Source: Clavaria fumosa
Taxonomy: Eukaryota > Basidiomycota > Agaricomycetes > Agaricales > Clavariaceae
DNA length: 64,000 nt
Assembly (NCBI GenBank): GCA_951802425.1
Contig: OX637796.1
Coordinates: 1,488,001 to 1,552,000, forward strand
Direction: 5' to 3'
Shown: positions 38,041 through 50,116 of the stretch, piece after piece
Position numbering within the stretch: the stretch's first letter is position 1
How the letters are laid out: every line of letters begins with the position of its first letter
Program-made: the position numbers and the translations under genes
The notes under the pieces: generated by a model
What the model was told of the DNA's origin: nothing
Database searches by the model: none
What the model saw: the letters and a program-made list of their open reading frames with translations, nothing else

Positions 38041-39223
38041 TCCATTTCCCTCATTTGACTTGTAACTGAATCAGAACATCATTATTGCCATAGAACAAAA
38101 AAATCAATGAGGTGAAGGAAATGTTAGGGCCTGTCCCGTCTCGATAATAGTGCCAGAGATCGACTTGTTGGTGACCTATGCTGGAAACTCGCTAAGACCA
38201 ATCAACTGTTGAGCACAGTCAAGAATGCTCGGTCCCGGAAGGTCGCGAAGATGTCTGAGAAGATGTAAGAGCGAAGAAAGACAAGTATAGAGGAGGAAGA
38301 TGTTGTTGGGAAGGTCGCGAAGTTGGTAGACGAAGCGTAAAGGAGGAAATTGACAAGGAGGGGGGAAATGGGTGAAGCTGAGAGGGTCGTGAAGTCGACT
38401 GATGAAGCGTGAAGAAAGGAATAGACGAGGTGGGAGAAAGTGATAATGCTGAGAAGGTCGTGAGGTTGACCGACGAATTGTAGAGAAGGAAAAAGACAAG
38501 GTGAAAGAAATAGATGATGGGGAGAGGTCACGTGAAGTTGCGACAATGTTGAGAAGTAGATCAGTTGAAGGCAATGACTTTGCCGACTGATAAGGGAACC
38601 TATTGGGTTCCAAGGATCAGTACCAAGACGAAGTGAGGAAAATACTTAGGTGATGCAAGTTGCACGAGTGCCGAGAATGAGGTAGAAGAAAAGCAGAGTG
38701 GGTCTTGGTGTGATCTGGTCACCAAGTGAGACAAGCACTATCAATCGCGCTTGGTTCGAAGCTCAGAAGGCGTCGGGCCTAAAGCTTAAACCAATAATGC
38801 ATCAATATCAAGTCTGTCTTACAGTAAGTACATGCGAGACTTATATATACGTACGTACAGGGAGTATGACGAGAAAGGGAAAGTACAGAGAGCGCCAGGC
38901 GACAAGACTATAGTAGTACGGGGTATAACTAGTCATAGAGTGACTGTGCGCATGTTCTACTAAGGTCGCGAGGGGTAAACTAAGCATAGGGAAGGTTGCG
39001 GACATGACCGGTCATGGGTCGCGACCTAACTGAATAAGCATATGTGTAACTACGACTGAGCAGAGGGGCTTGGTCCAGGGCTAACGCAGTTATAGACGAC
39101 TGAGAAGAAGAAGGGAGAACATAATTTGAAAGGATACACAGCTTGACCGCCGGTGGCGCGTTTCATTGTTAAGGTCGCGCGGTCAGGCGAGCGGTCACGT
39201 GGACAGCGCTGGTGAGGCAGGTG
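38041..39223. other. Unassigned interval with GGTCGCG motifs and a 72-bp tandem repeat
   Basis: Four units of about 72 bp (near 38239, 38312, 38383 and 38454) each contain AAGGTCG(C/T)GAAGTTG-like sequence and an AAGGAAA...GACAAGG tract. GGTCGCG recurs later (38965, 39025, 39172). TATATATACGTACGTAC near 38838 may be a promoter. The minus-strand ORF 38176-38613 mirrors the repeat. It could be part of another LTR element (TGTTAGGGCCTG at 38124), but no partner is visible. Confidence 0.4.
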
Positions 39224-39366
39224 CAGTAGTACTGAATGAAATAATTAACTAGACACAGCAGTTAGGTATAATTCATAGTGTACTCTTTGCAGCTACAGCT
39301 GGACAAGGAATCCTTATGGTCAGTCAACTTGTCAAGTTAACTTGTCAAAGGTAGTACATGGGGGAC

Positions 39367-40540
39367 TAGTAGACTAGACACAGCTGACAGCTGTGGATCT
39401 AGTGGACTAGTTACAGCTACTAGGTGTGGACCTGGTGGACTAGTTGCAGGTGCTAGCTATGGGTCTAGTGAACTAGTTACAGCTACCAGTTGTGGATCTA
39501 GTGGACTAGGTGCAGCAAGTAGGTGTAGGTCTAGTGGACTAGTTGCAGCTGTAGATGTAGTGAACTAGTTACAGCTATTAGTTGTAGATGTAGTGGACTA
39601 GTTGCAGCTACTAGCTGTGGGCCTAGTGGACTAGTTGCAGCTACTAGCTGTAGATGTAGTGAACTAGTTACAGCTATTAGTTGTAGATGTAGTGAACTAG
39701 TTGCAGCTAGTAGGTGTAGGTCTAGTAGACTAGTTGCAGCTATTAGCTGTAGATGTAGTGAATTAGTTACAGCTAGTAGCTGTGGACCTAGTGGACTAGT
39801 TGCAGCTACTAGCTGTAGATCTAGTGAACTAGTTACAGCTATTAGTTGTAGATGTAGTGAACTAGTTGCAGCTATTAGCTGTAGATGTAGTGAACTAGTT
39901 ACAGCTAGTAGCTGTGGGCCTAGTGGACTAGTTGCAGCTACTAGCTGTGGGCCTAGTAGACTAGTTGCAGCTACTAGCTGTAGATGTAGTGAACTAGTTA
40001 CAGCTATTAGTTGTAGATGTAGTGAACTAGTTGCAGCTAGTAGGTGTAGGTCTAGTGGACTAGTTGCAGCTATTAGCTGTAGATGTAGTGAACTAGTTAC
40101 AGCTAGTAGCTGTGGGCCTAGTGGGCTAGTTGCAGCTACTAGCTGTGGGCCTAGTGGACTAGTTGCAGCTACTAGCTGTAGATGTAGTGAACTAGTTACA
40201 GCTAGTAGGTGTAGGTCTAGTAGACTAGTTGCAGCTAGTAGTTGTGGACCTAGTGGACTAGTTGCAGCTACCAGCTGTGGGTCTAGTGGACTAGTTACAG
40301 CCATTAGCTGTGGATCTAGTGAACTAGTTGCAGCTAGTTGCTGTAGATCTAGTGAACTAGTTACAGCTATTAGTTGTAGATCTAGTGAACTAGTTGCAGC
40401 TAGTAGCTGTGGACCTAGTGGACTAGTTGCAGCTACTAGCTGTGGGTCTAGTCAATTACTAGCTGTAGATCTGGTGAATTAGTTACAGCTACTAGCTGTG
40501 GATCTAGTGCACTAGTTGCAGCTAGTTGCTGTGGGTCTGG
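39367..40540 (+). repeat. 33-bp minisatellite, copy 1 left arm
   Basis: Units of the type CTGTGGGCCTAGTGGACTAG plus TTGCAGCTACTAG, 33 bp each, with four or five sequence variants in alternation. CTAG occurs two or three times per unit and many units contain AGCTACTAGCTG-type mini-palindromes. Confidence 0.92.
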
Positions 40541-42171
40541 TATTCCTTGCAATAAACTATTGTAATTACAATAGGTGGCCATTGCGAGAATGACTGAACA
40601 AACAATGGCAAACAAAATATGCCAAAATAAAAACAAAACTCGAAATTGAGCAGCCCTGTGCCTGGTCCCTCAGGTACAGGTTACCAATCAAGCATAGCTG
40701 CTTCTGGTAAGCTGCTATGACTGTGGGAAAAATTTTGCATGGCTTGCAAAATATGACTTTTTATACACCAAAAATTCGGCAAAAATCAGGAGATTCCAGA
40801 TCCAGACACCCCACATTTGTATCTGCCTTGGTTCAGTGTCAATTTGCAAAATACACACAAAATATTCATTTTTCTACAGTTCTGCAGTACTCTGGCTTAA
40901 AAATGGATAGGAGAGGATACACACACCTACACACACTACCTGTGGACATATGGGGAGGGTGTGGATTAGTTTAACAACTCACCCACCATCTCTGTCACCT
41001 CCCTGGAATCCATTACTGGGAATTAGGGTGTTATTGGCCTGGGAGCATGGCTATTTGTTATATTGCAAATTCAAGCCATCAGACTACACCTTATGACATC
41101 TAATACAATCATACAAAAGCCCATAATATTTGGTGCAGAATTACAGATTCCCCATGTCTATTTTCCCAAAATTCTCAAAATCTCTCCCCAGACAGTCCCC
41201 TTTGTCAAATCACATATTCCTGTGGTCTGATAGCTGAAAAGGTATGCATGAATACATGTTCAAAGTTTGGTGAAGTTAGGCCAAGTTCTCAGGAAGATAG
41301 CCCAGAATGTGTCTTTTAGAGCACAGTCTAAAGTGAGAGCAAAGATGAAGGCAAGGATAAGGAAGACCTTGACTGTCCTCCAAAAGACTCATTCTGAGCT
41401 ATCTTCTTGAGAACTTGGCCTAACTTCACCAAACTTTGAACATGTATTCATGCATACCTTTTCAGCTATCAGACCACAGGAATATGTGATTTGACAAAGG
41501 GGACTGTCTGGGGAGAGATTTTGAGAATTTTGGGAAAATAGACATGGGGAATCTGTAATTCTGCACCAAATATTATGGGCTTTTGTATGATTGTATTAGA
41601 TGTCATAAGGTGTAGTCTGATGGCTTGAATTTGCAATATAACAAATAGCCATGCTCCCAGGCCAATAACACCCTAATTCCCAGTAATGGATTCCAGGGAG
41701 GTGACAGAGATGGTGGGTGAGTTGTTAAACTAATCCACACCCTCCCCATATGTCCACAGGTAGTGTGTGTAGGTGTGTGTATCCTCTCCTATCCATTTTT
41801 AAGCCAGAGTACTGCAGAACTGTAGAAAAATGAATATTTTGTGTGTATTTTGCAAATTGACACTGAACCAAGGCAGATACAAATGTGGGGTGTCTGGATC
41901 TGGAATCTCCTGATTTTTGCCGAATTTTTGGTGTATAAAAAGTCATATTTTGCAAGCCATGCAAAATTTTTCCCACAGTCATAGCAGCTTACCAGAAGCA
42001 GCTATGCTTGATTGGTAACCTGTACCTGAGGGACCAGGCACAGGGCTGCTCAATTTCGAGTTTTATTTTTATTTTTGGCATATTTTGTTTGCCATTGTTT
42101 GTTCAGTCATTCTCACAATGGCCACCTATTGTAATTACAATAGTTTATTGCAAGGAATCTACATCATTGAC
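40541..42171. repeat. Inner inverted repeat of copy 1
   Basis: Arms of roughly 785 bp facing each other around a 42-bp spacer, nearly identical by eye. Each includes AAACTATTGTAATTACAATA near its outer end and a TTGCATGGCTTGCAAAATATG stretch. Confidence 0.92.
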
Positions 42172-42676
42172 TGACTAGATCCACAGCTAATAGCTGTAAC
42201 TAGTCTACCAGACCCACAGCAACTAGCTGCAACTAGTCCACTAGATCCACAGCTAGTAGCTGTAACTAATTCACCAGATCTACAGCTAGTAATTGACTAG
42301 ACCCACAGCTAGTAGCTGCAACTAGTCCACTAGGTCCACAGCTACTAGCTGCAACTAGTTCACTAGATCTACAACTAATAGCTGTAACTAGTTCACTAGA
42401 TCTACAGCAACTAGCTGCAACTAGTTCACTAGATCCACAGCTAATGGCTGTAACTAGTCCACCAGACCCACAGCTGGTAGCTGCCACTAGTCTACTAGGT
42501 CCACAACTACTAGCTGCAACTAGTCTACTAGACCTACACCTACTAGCTGTAACTAGTTCACTACATCTACAACGAATAGCTGTAACTAGTTCACTACATC
42601 TACAGCTAGTAGCTGCAACTAGTCCACTAGGCCCACAGCTACTAGCTGTAACTAGTTCACTACATCTACAGCTAAT
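42172..42676 (-). repeat. 33-bp minisatellite, copy 1 right arm (truncated)
   Basis: Inverted version of the left array, about 500 bp, broken off at GCTAAT (42676) where LTR sequence TGTTACGTGCG begins. Confidence 0.9.
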
Positions 42677-43174
42677 TGTTACGTGCGTGCTCGGAGGGTC
42701 AGGGTGAAGTCCGGTCGGAGTTCGGATTTCGGGTCCGGGAGGTCCGGAGGTCCGGAGTTGGACTTCGGGGTTCGGGTGGGACTTTGGCGAACGTATTGAA
42801 ACAACGCCCTTACTGAGTCCTGGGTGTCCCATATTTCGGAGTTACGGGATTCGGGACTTCGGGTCCGGTGCTCAGGCAAGATGTCCAGGATGGACTTCGT
42901 CATATTCGAGGTGAGGGATGGATGGGAGGGTGGAGACGGAGTTCAGATGGAGTTCGGGTTTAACAAGTGACTAAGTAGAGGAGACAGAGGCCAGGAAGGA
43001 GGAGGGATACGGAGTTCCGGAGTTCGCAGATGATTTCCGGAGGTCGGACGGATGGTGTGGGCTGTCAGGACAGATTCCAGGTGTTGGGTGGAAGTCAGGA
43101 GTTGGTCAGGAGTTGGTCGGGACTTAGCACAACTGGTATAGGAGGCAGAGGGCAGGGGTCAGATTAGACATGAT
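42677..43174 (-). repeat. 3' part of a large LTR (delta), inverted
   Basis: Read on the minus strand it ends GCACGCACGTAACA, a normal LTR end, against the truncated palindrome. It is rich in CCGGA and CTCCG motifs. It is the missing end of the LTR whose start is at 50117 and whose middle is at 56236-56830; the parts were separated by the palindromic insertion and by the inversion described in the findings. Confidence 0.6.
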
Positions 43175-43650
43175 TGTTAAGATCTGATTCTTTGCTTCAA
43201 AGCAGGAGTGGGAGGGGTAGTGTAGAGGAGACCAAAAAGGAGGGTGGCAAAGGCGAAGCCAGAACGGAGCGGAGTCCGGTCGGAGTCCGGATCGGAGTTG
43301 CGTGAGGACTTCTCCTCTACACAAAAGCTAGAAGGACTAGAAGGAGGTCAAAGGGTTGGGACTATGGCCTCAACTTATGGGTTGTGCCACCACGTGTATA
43401 CGTGTCCCAATTTAACCTTGCTGGTACTTTGCTTTCCAGGACAAGGAAGGATGAAGTCCGAAGGGAAATCGCCTGGAGTCCGTCGGAGTCCGCCGGAGTT
43501 TTGCGGAACTCATCAGGACTGTTGAGAACAGTGAGGACAAAGTCCCTTAATGCACAGACCAAGTGACAAGGACCAGAAATAACGTTAATATTCGAACTGA
43601 GGATCATGGAGATACATGGGGGTTTATATGCTACTAGGGTAGGGCATAGG
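43175..43650 (-). repeat. 3' half of a solo LTR (gamma), inverted
   Basis: Starts TGTTAAGATCTG on the plus text, preceded by ATGAT, and ends AGGGCATAGG at 43650, exactly where a beta-type element begins. Its reverse complement (CCTATGCCCTACC...) continues the half-LTR that ends CCCTAT at 57212. Confidence 0.85.
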
Positions 43651-44495
43651 TGTCACGGTCCTATCCAGTCACCTAATCACCTCCGAAACACCTCCGAAGC
43701 ACCTCTGAAGCACCTCCGAAGCATCTCCGGCATCTCCGACACAGTTCCGCCCGAACTCCGCTCCGCTCCATCTCCGCTCCGGCTCCAACTCCGAAGCTCC
43801 GGTCCGGACTTTCGTCAGACTTCGATATCGGTCCTTCGGACCATATGGACTTTGTTTCTAGCATGTTCCCTGACGCTATTCCATGGTTGGTAACCATTGG
43901 GACAATGCCCACTACCCATGGGAACTTATTCTTTGCCTTACATGTATCATCTATGCCTTCCCACTCCTCAGGTGAAATTACTATGCATATTTGATATATT
44001 CATGTTTCACAGTCTGCCCTATGCCCTACCCTAGTAGCATATAAGCCCCCATGTATCTCCATGATCCTCAGTTCGAATATTAACGTTATTTCTGGTCCTT
44101 GTCACTTGGTCTGTGCATTAAGGGACTTCGTCCTCACTGTTCTCAACAGTCCCGACGAGTTCCGCAAAACTCCGGCGGACTCCGACGGACTCCGGGCAAT
44201 TTCCCTTCGGACTTCATCCTTCCTTGTCCTGGAAAGCAAAGTACCAGCAAGGTTAAATTGGGACACGTATACACGTGGTGGCACAACCCATAAGTTGAGG
44301 CCATAGTCCCACCCCCTTTGACCCCCTTCTAGTCCTTCTAGCTTTTGTGTAGAGGAGAAGTCCTCACGCAACTCCGATCCGGACTCCGACCGGACTCCGC
44401 TCCGCTCCGGCTTCGCCTTTGCCACCCTCCTTTTTGGTCTCCTCTACACTACCCCTCCCTACTCCTGCTTTGAAGCAAAGAATCAGATCTTAACA
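43651..44495 (+). repeat. 5' LTR of copy 2 (beta type)
   Basis: 845 bp. Beta LTRs differ from alpha in the first 150 bp (CAGTCACCTAATCACC, GAAGCACC repeats). The TATA box is near 44040, and AGTTCGAATAT at 44070-44080 pairs with the primer-binding site at 44498-44508. Confidence 0.9.
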
Positions 44496-44497
44496 GT

Positions 44498-44508
44498 ATA
44501 TTCGAACT
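44498..44508 (+). promoter_or_regulatory. Primer-binding site of copy 2
   Basis: ATATTCGAACT, 2 nt after the LTR, perfectly complementary to 44070-44080. Same geometry as in copy 1. Confidence 0.6.
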
Positions 44509-47108
44509 AACAACCTCGTGTATACAACTGGTCCTTTGCTTGCCCTTTGTGCTGCTGCTTGCCTTGATCCTTGCTGCAAAAGCCAAAGGTCCGATCCGAA
44601 CCTCTGATCTGAAACTCCGCTCCGAAACTCCGGTCCGTTCGAGTGCACTTCGTGTGCATTTGCTCCAGACCTGGATTTGCCACAAGCCGTCTGTCCACGG
44701 CGATACAACTAGGACATTTTCCTAACCTCTGATCCCTAACTCCGATCCGCACCTCCGATCCACACCTCCGATCTGCACCTCCGATCCGAAACTCCGCTCC
44801 AAAACTCCGGTCCGTTTGAGCACACTTTGTGTGCATTTGCTCCGGACCTGGATTTGCCACAAGCTGTCTGTCCACGGTGATACAACTAGGACATTTCTCA
44901 AAGCCCAGCCAACAATTCCCAGTGCTCCTTAGCTCATCTCCTTCATGTTGGGAGAATTGAGGCAGGAAAACACCAAATGCTGGACTTCTGAACTCTGGCC
45001 CCCTGTTCCTGGGTTCTCCCTGGCTCGCCTCCTTCATATCCCATGTTGCGAGGCTCCGAGACGGGAAACTCCGAACTCCGGATATCCGGACTCTGTCTCT
45101 TGCCACTCCGAGATGGGGAATGCTGGATATCCAGTCTCTGGCTCTTGTTTGTGCTTTCCTTGTGCTCGTTTCCTTCATGGATTACCATGTTGCAAAACTC
45201 TGAGACGGGAAATGCTGAACTCCGAGCTCCAGACCCCCAAAACTCCGAACCTCCGAACTCCGGAACTCCGATATTGCTCCTTTTTGAGCTGTCCTTGTGC
45301 TCGTTTCCTTTGTGGATTACCACATTGTGAACTCCGAGACGGGAAATGCCAAATGCCGAGCACCAAAGTTCCAAACTGCAGACCTCCGAACTCCGGACTG
45401 TCAAACTCCGGACCTCCGAAATCCGGAACTCCGAACTCCAGACACTTTGTCTTGCTTCGTGGCCCACTGTCTTGTCTCGACATGGCCCTCTGAACTCTGA
45501 TCTTGTCCCCTTGTGTGACTTGGTCCTTTGGACACCTGGCTGTACCATATACAATCCGCTGATTGTCCAGTGTACAAGCCTAACAATTTGAGGACTCCCG
45601 CACTTGCGGAAATCCAACTCCGAAACTCCGATCCGACTCCGGCCCGATCTGGGCACGGACTCCGATGGGCGCTTGGCCAGCGCATACTCCAGACCTACTC
45701 CGGAACTCTGACTCCGGGACTCCGATTCTATCCTTGCTGCAGCGAGTCCGAATCTGGACCCGATTCTGGGTGCTGCCCACTGTGGTTGCATCACCAGTTC
45801 TCAGGATTGCTATCTTGTGAACACATCTGTCCAGCGAGGTTGCTCATGCAATCCTTGCTACTCTGAACTACTCCGAACTCCTCTGACATGGTCTCGGACC
45901 TCCACGCCACATCTCCGCACAACTCCGGACCACTCCGCACTCACATTCTCGGACTCCGCATCGCCGAAACTCCGAGATTCCGCCCTCCTCCGATGCTCCA
46001 AAAACTCCGAAATTCCAAAATTATGTTCCTTTGCTACATTGTTATGCTTCCTATGTCCCTATGTTTCCTGTTACTCCAATCCCCATGAATTCTGAATCTC
46101 CAAAACTCTGTTTTTTCAATTTTTGATACTTTGATTCCCTCACTTTTCTTGACTTTACAAAACTCCGAAATCTTGTTCCATACATTGTTGCCTTTTGTAC
46201 AACTCCAACACTCCTTGTTTCCTCCTTTTGTTTGACTCTTCTGTCCACTCTAGCCCACTTCTTGACAAATTCCTTAGTAAAACATAGAAATTTTTTCTTA
46301 AGATAAAAAATTTTGTAGGAGGGGGGGGTGAGTGAACTTACAATAGGTCCTCAGAGCCTCCCAGCATCTCCGACCTTTTGTGGTCCCCCCCTCCACACTC
46401 TGCTACCTCCGCACCTCCGCTCCACACCTCCGCACCTCCGCACCTCCGCTCTGCACCTCCGCACCTCCGCTCCGCACCTCCATACCTCTGCACCTCCGCT
46501 CCACTGCTCCGACTCCGCTACCTCCACTCCTCCACTCTGCACCTCCGCACCTCCGCTCCGCTACTCCGCTCCGCTACTCCGCTGCTCTGACTCCAACTCT
46601 ACTACCTCTGCACCTCTCCTCCGAGACTCTGACTCCATTTCCACACCTCTGCACCTCTGCTCCAAACCTCCAAAACTCCGATTCCCTTACCTCTGCTCCA
46701 ACTCCGATTCTGCACCTCCGCACCTCCACTCCAACTCCGATTCCACACCTCTGCACTCCACTCCAAAACTCCAAAATTCAATTCTGCACCTCCACTCATC
46801 TCTGATTCCTCCCTCCACACTTCTGCTCCTCTGTACCTCCACTCTGAATCTGGAAAACTCCAACTCCCTCACCTCCACACCTCTGCTCAAACTCTGAAGC
46901 TCCCAAACTCCGATTCTCTCAGCTCCACACCTCTGCTTCACATCTCCGACACCCTCTGACCCATCCGCACCATCTCCGACCTGCTCCAGACCTCCGACTC
47001 CAACTCCAGCCCCAGTTCCACCCACCTCCAACTCCAACTCTCTCCAACCCACACAGTGAAATACTGTCACTTAAGGGTCTTGAGGGCTCGACCCTAAGAG
47101 GGGGATAC

Positions 47109-47953
47109 TGTCACGGTCCTATCCAGTCACCTAATCACCTCCGAAACACCTCCAAAGCACCTCCGAAGCACCTCCGAAGCATCTCCGGCATCTCCGACAC
47201 AGTTCCGCCCGAACTCCGCTCCGCTCCATCTCCGCTCCGGCTCCAACTCCGAAGCTCCGGTCCGGACTTTCGTCAGACTTCGATATCGGTCCTTCGGACC
47301 ATATGGACTTTGTTTCTAGCATGTTCCCTGACGCTATTCCATGGTTGGTAACCATTGGGACAATGCCCACTACCCATGGGAACTTATTCTTTGCCTTACA
47401 TGTATCATCTATGCCTTCCCACTCCTCAGGTGAAATTACTATGCATATTTGATATATTCATGTTTCACAGTCTGCCCTATGCCCTACCCTAGTAGCATAT
47501 AAGCCCCCATGTATCTCCATGATCCTCAGTTCGAATATTAACATTATTTCTGGTCCTTGTCACTTGGTCTGTGCGTTAAGGGACTTCGTCCTCACTGTTC
47601 TCAACAGTCCCGACGAGTTCCGCAAAACTCCGGCAGACTCCGACGGACTCCGGGCAATTTCCCTTCGGACTTCATCCTTCCTTGTCCTGGAAAGCAAAGT
47701 ACCAGCAAGGTTAAATTGGGACACGTATACACGTGGTGGCACAACCCATAAGTTGAGGCCATAGTCCCACCCCCTTTGACCCCCTTCTAGTCCTTCTAGC
47801 TTTTGTGTAGAGGAGAAGTCCTCACGCAACTCCGATCCGGACTCCGACCGGACTCTGCTCCGCTCCGGCTTCGCCTTTGCCACCCTCCTTTTTGGTCTCC
47901 TCTACACTACCTCTCCCTACTCCTGCTTTGAAGCAAAGAATCAGATCTTAACA
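47109..47953 (+). repeat. 3' LTR of copy 2 (beta type)
   Basis: 845 bp, preceded by AAGAGGGGGATAC. It is followed directly by interior sequence of another CTCCG element (ACCTCCGCACC), so copy 2's right half was inserted in, or recombined with, that element. Confidence 0.88.
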
Positions 47954-48510
47954 ACCTCCGCACCTCCGCTCCGCTACTCCGCTGCTCTGACTCCAACTCT
48001 GCTACCTCTGCACCTCTCCTCCGAGACTCTGACTCCATTTCCACACCTCTGCACCTCTGCTCCAAACCTCCAAAACTCCGATTCCCTTACCTCTGCTCCA
48101 ACTCCGATTCCGCACCTCCGCACCTCCGCTCCAACTCCGATTCCACACCTCTGCACTCCACTCCAAAACTCCAAAATTCAATTCTGCACCTCCACTCATC
48201 TCTGATTCCTCCCTCCACACTTCTACTCCTCTGTACCTCCACTCTGAATCTCCAAAACTCCAACTCCCTCACCTCCACACCTCTGCTCAAAAACTCCGAA
48301 GCTCCCAAACTCTGATTCTCTCAGCTCCACACCTCTGCTTCACATCTCCGACACCCTCTGACCCATCCGCACCATCTCCAACCTGCTCCAGACCTCCGAC
48401 TCCAACTCCAGCCCCAGTTCCACCCACCTCCAACTCCAACTCTCTCCAACCCACACAGTGAAATACTGTCACTTAAGGGTCTCGAGGGCTCAACCCTAAG
48501 AGGGGGATAC
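47954..48510 (+). repeat. 3' interior remnant of an alpha-type CTCCG element
   Basis: Matches the last 560 bp of the copy 1 interior (CTCCGC array, then CCACACAGTGAAATACTG and the polypurine tract). Its 5' part is missing at this place. Confidence 0.85.
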
Positions 48511-49369
48511 TGTCACGGCCCTATCCAGTTACCCAGCCACCTCCGAAACACCTGCAATTACCTCCAATACATCTCCGATGTATCTCCGCTCCAACTCCAG
48601 CACCCCCGCTCCGACTCCGCCTTCTCTGCTCCAATTCTGCTCTGTCTCCGCTCCGGGGTCCGAAACTCCGGTCCGGACTTTCGTCGGACTTCGATATTGG
48701 TCCTTCGGACCAAATGGACTTTGTTTCTAGCATGTTCCTTGGTGCTAGTCCATGGTTAGTAACCATTGGGACGATGCCCACTACCCATGGGAACTTATTC
48801 TTTGCCTTACATGTATCATCTATGCCTTTCTCACTCCTCAGGTGAAATTATTGTAGATATTTGATATATTCATGTTTCACAGTCTGCCCTATGCCCTACC
48901 CTAGTAGCATATAAGCCCCCATGTATCTCCATGATCCTCAGTTCGAATATTAACATTATTTCTGGTCCTTGTCACTTGGTCTGTGCGTTAAGGGACTTCG
49001 TCCTCACTGTTCTCAACAGTCCCGACGAGTTCCACAAAACTCCGGCGGACTCCGACGGACTCCAGGCGATTTCCTTTCCCTTTGGACTTCATCCTTCCTT
49101 GTCCTGGAAAGCAAAGTACCAGCAAGGTTAAATTGGGACACGTATACACGTGGTGGCACAACCCATAAGTTGAGGCCATAGTCCCACCCCCTTTGACCTC
49201 CTTCTAGTCCTTCTAGCTTTTGTGTAGAGGAGAACTCCTTACGCAACTCCAATCCAGACTCCGACCGGACTCCGCTCCGCTCCAGCTTCGCCTTTGCCAC
49301 CCTCCTTTTTGGTCTCCTCTACACTACCACCCCTACTCCTGCTTTGAAGCAAAGAATCAGATCTTAACA
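48511..49369 (+). repeat. 3' LTR (alpha type)
   Basis: 859 bp, closely similar to the LTRs of copy 1. It ends AACA at 49369, inside the minus-strand ORF at 49370-49906; TGCTG (49370-49374) would be the right target duplication, with the left copy not visible. Confidence 0.88.
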
Positions 49370-49906
49370 TGCTGGCACAGCTGCCGGAAATTCGTTAGCC
49401 CGGTCCCCAAAATCCCGCACTCCGAATTCCCGAAACCCCGCAATCCGACTCACCAAGCCCTTTTTAGCGCACCGCAGGCACGCCTCGTCTGTGGCCCGCT
49501 GGGCTGCCTCGACCTTTTCCACCCATTTCCGGGCCTCCCGCTCCATCACTGTCCGCGACATCTCCGCCTCCTGCTGCAAGGCCACTGCCTCCGCAGCAGT
49601 TCCTCCGACCCTCTTGACCGATGGCCTCGCAGCCACAATTTCCTCCCGTCGGGCCCGAGCCCGCTCCCCCGATTCCGCCTCCTTCCGCTCCCGCTCCTCC
49701 GCTTTCCGCCTCGCTCGTTCCGCCTCCTCCGCCTCCTTCCGCACTCGCTCCTCCGCCTCTCTCCGAATCCGCTCCGCTTCCTCCGCCTCCCGCCTTTTCC
49801 GCTCTTCCGCCTCCTTCGCCTTCCACATCCGCTCCGCCTCCAACGCCGCCATCTCTGCCCGCAACTTCTCAATTTTTATTTCATAATTGTCTCCGTTGTC
49901 TGCCAT
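49370..49906 (-). pseudogene. Coiled-coil protein gene, truncated by an LTR
   Basis: From ATG 49906: MADNGDNYEIKIEKLRAEMA, then a continuous charged helix to about residue 110 (repeats of EAEERxRREAEE), then a short Cys motif ACLRCAKKGLV, cut by the LTR at 49369. Long charged coiled coils followed by Cys pairs occur in many uncharacterised basidiomycete proteins (recalled, not verified). TATATAAG lies upstream on the same strand near 49970. The 3' LTR and polypurine tract at 50101-50117 are on the opposite strand, so the gene lies antisense within an LTR element. DNA- or RNA-binding is only a guess. Confidence 0.6.
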
Positions 49907-50100
49907 GCCTGATGGTGGTGGTTCAGGTCTAAGGAGAAAAACCGGACTTAGGGCAAGAGCCTGGACTTATATATCTGGGCTCGGAGATTCAAACTCCGCC
50001 CGAAATTCCTGATCCGACACTCCGTGGAATACTCTGATCCCATCACAACCCGATCTTCTCCAATCTCCCGGCTCCGATCTAAAGGTCTCAAGGGTTCGAC

Positions 50101-50116
50101 CTTAAAGGGGAGGCAC
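50101..50116 (+). promoter_or_regulatory. Polypurine tract of the delta LTR element
   Basis: CTTAAAGGGGAGGCAC precedes TGTCACG. The 40 bp before it (AAGGTCTCAAGGGTTCGACC) is related to that before the CTCCG-element tract (AGGGTCTTGAGGGCTCGACC at 8586), which ties the two families together. Confidence 0.65.

Larger units (their letters stand above)
39224..42676 (+). mobile_element. Giant palindromic Foldback-like element, copy 1 (right end lost)
   Basis: Starts CAGTAGTACTGAATGAAATA. A terminal segment of about 145 bp, a left minisatellite (39367-40540), an inner arm (40541-41328), a 42-bp unpaired spacer (41329-41370), the inverted inner arm (41371-42171) and part of the right minisatellite (to 42676) follow. 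It is cut at 42676 by the CA end of an LTR. No transposase ORF; the identical ORFs in the two inner arms (40717-40974 and 41725-41982) only reflect the inverted repeat. Confidence 0.88.
43651..47953 (+). mobile_element. CTCCG-rich LTR element, copy 2 (beta LTRs, mismatched flanks)
   Basis: Two 845-bp LTRs (43651-44495 and 47109-47953) around a 2.6-kb CTCCG interior (44496-47108), with primer-binding site and polypurine tract in place. The flanks (ATAGG left, ACCTC right) do not match, so this is a recombinant of two insertions. The interior has two of the 135-bp units (near 45190 and 45325) where copy 1 has three, and an extra CTCCGGAC...CTCCGAAATCC stretch near 45400. Confidence 0.88.

Noticed and set aside
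40717..41982. Pair of identical 85-residue ORFs facing each other (also at 52255-53520)
   Set aside because: They are the same sequence in the two inner arms of the palindrome. Conservation reflects the inverted repeat; the frame carries no known motif and is short.
47954..48000. ACCTC after copy 2 as a target duplication of copy 2
   Set aside because: The left flank of copy 2 is ATAGG, which instead pairs with CCTAT at 57208-57212. ACCTC is also too common in CTCCG sequence to be informative.
49220..49932. Plus-strand ORFs rich in Pro, Leu and Ser across the coiled-coil gene
   Set aside because: They are the complement of the charged-helix codons. The minus-strand frame has the ATG, the coiled-coil pattern and an upstream TATA box.
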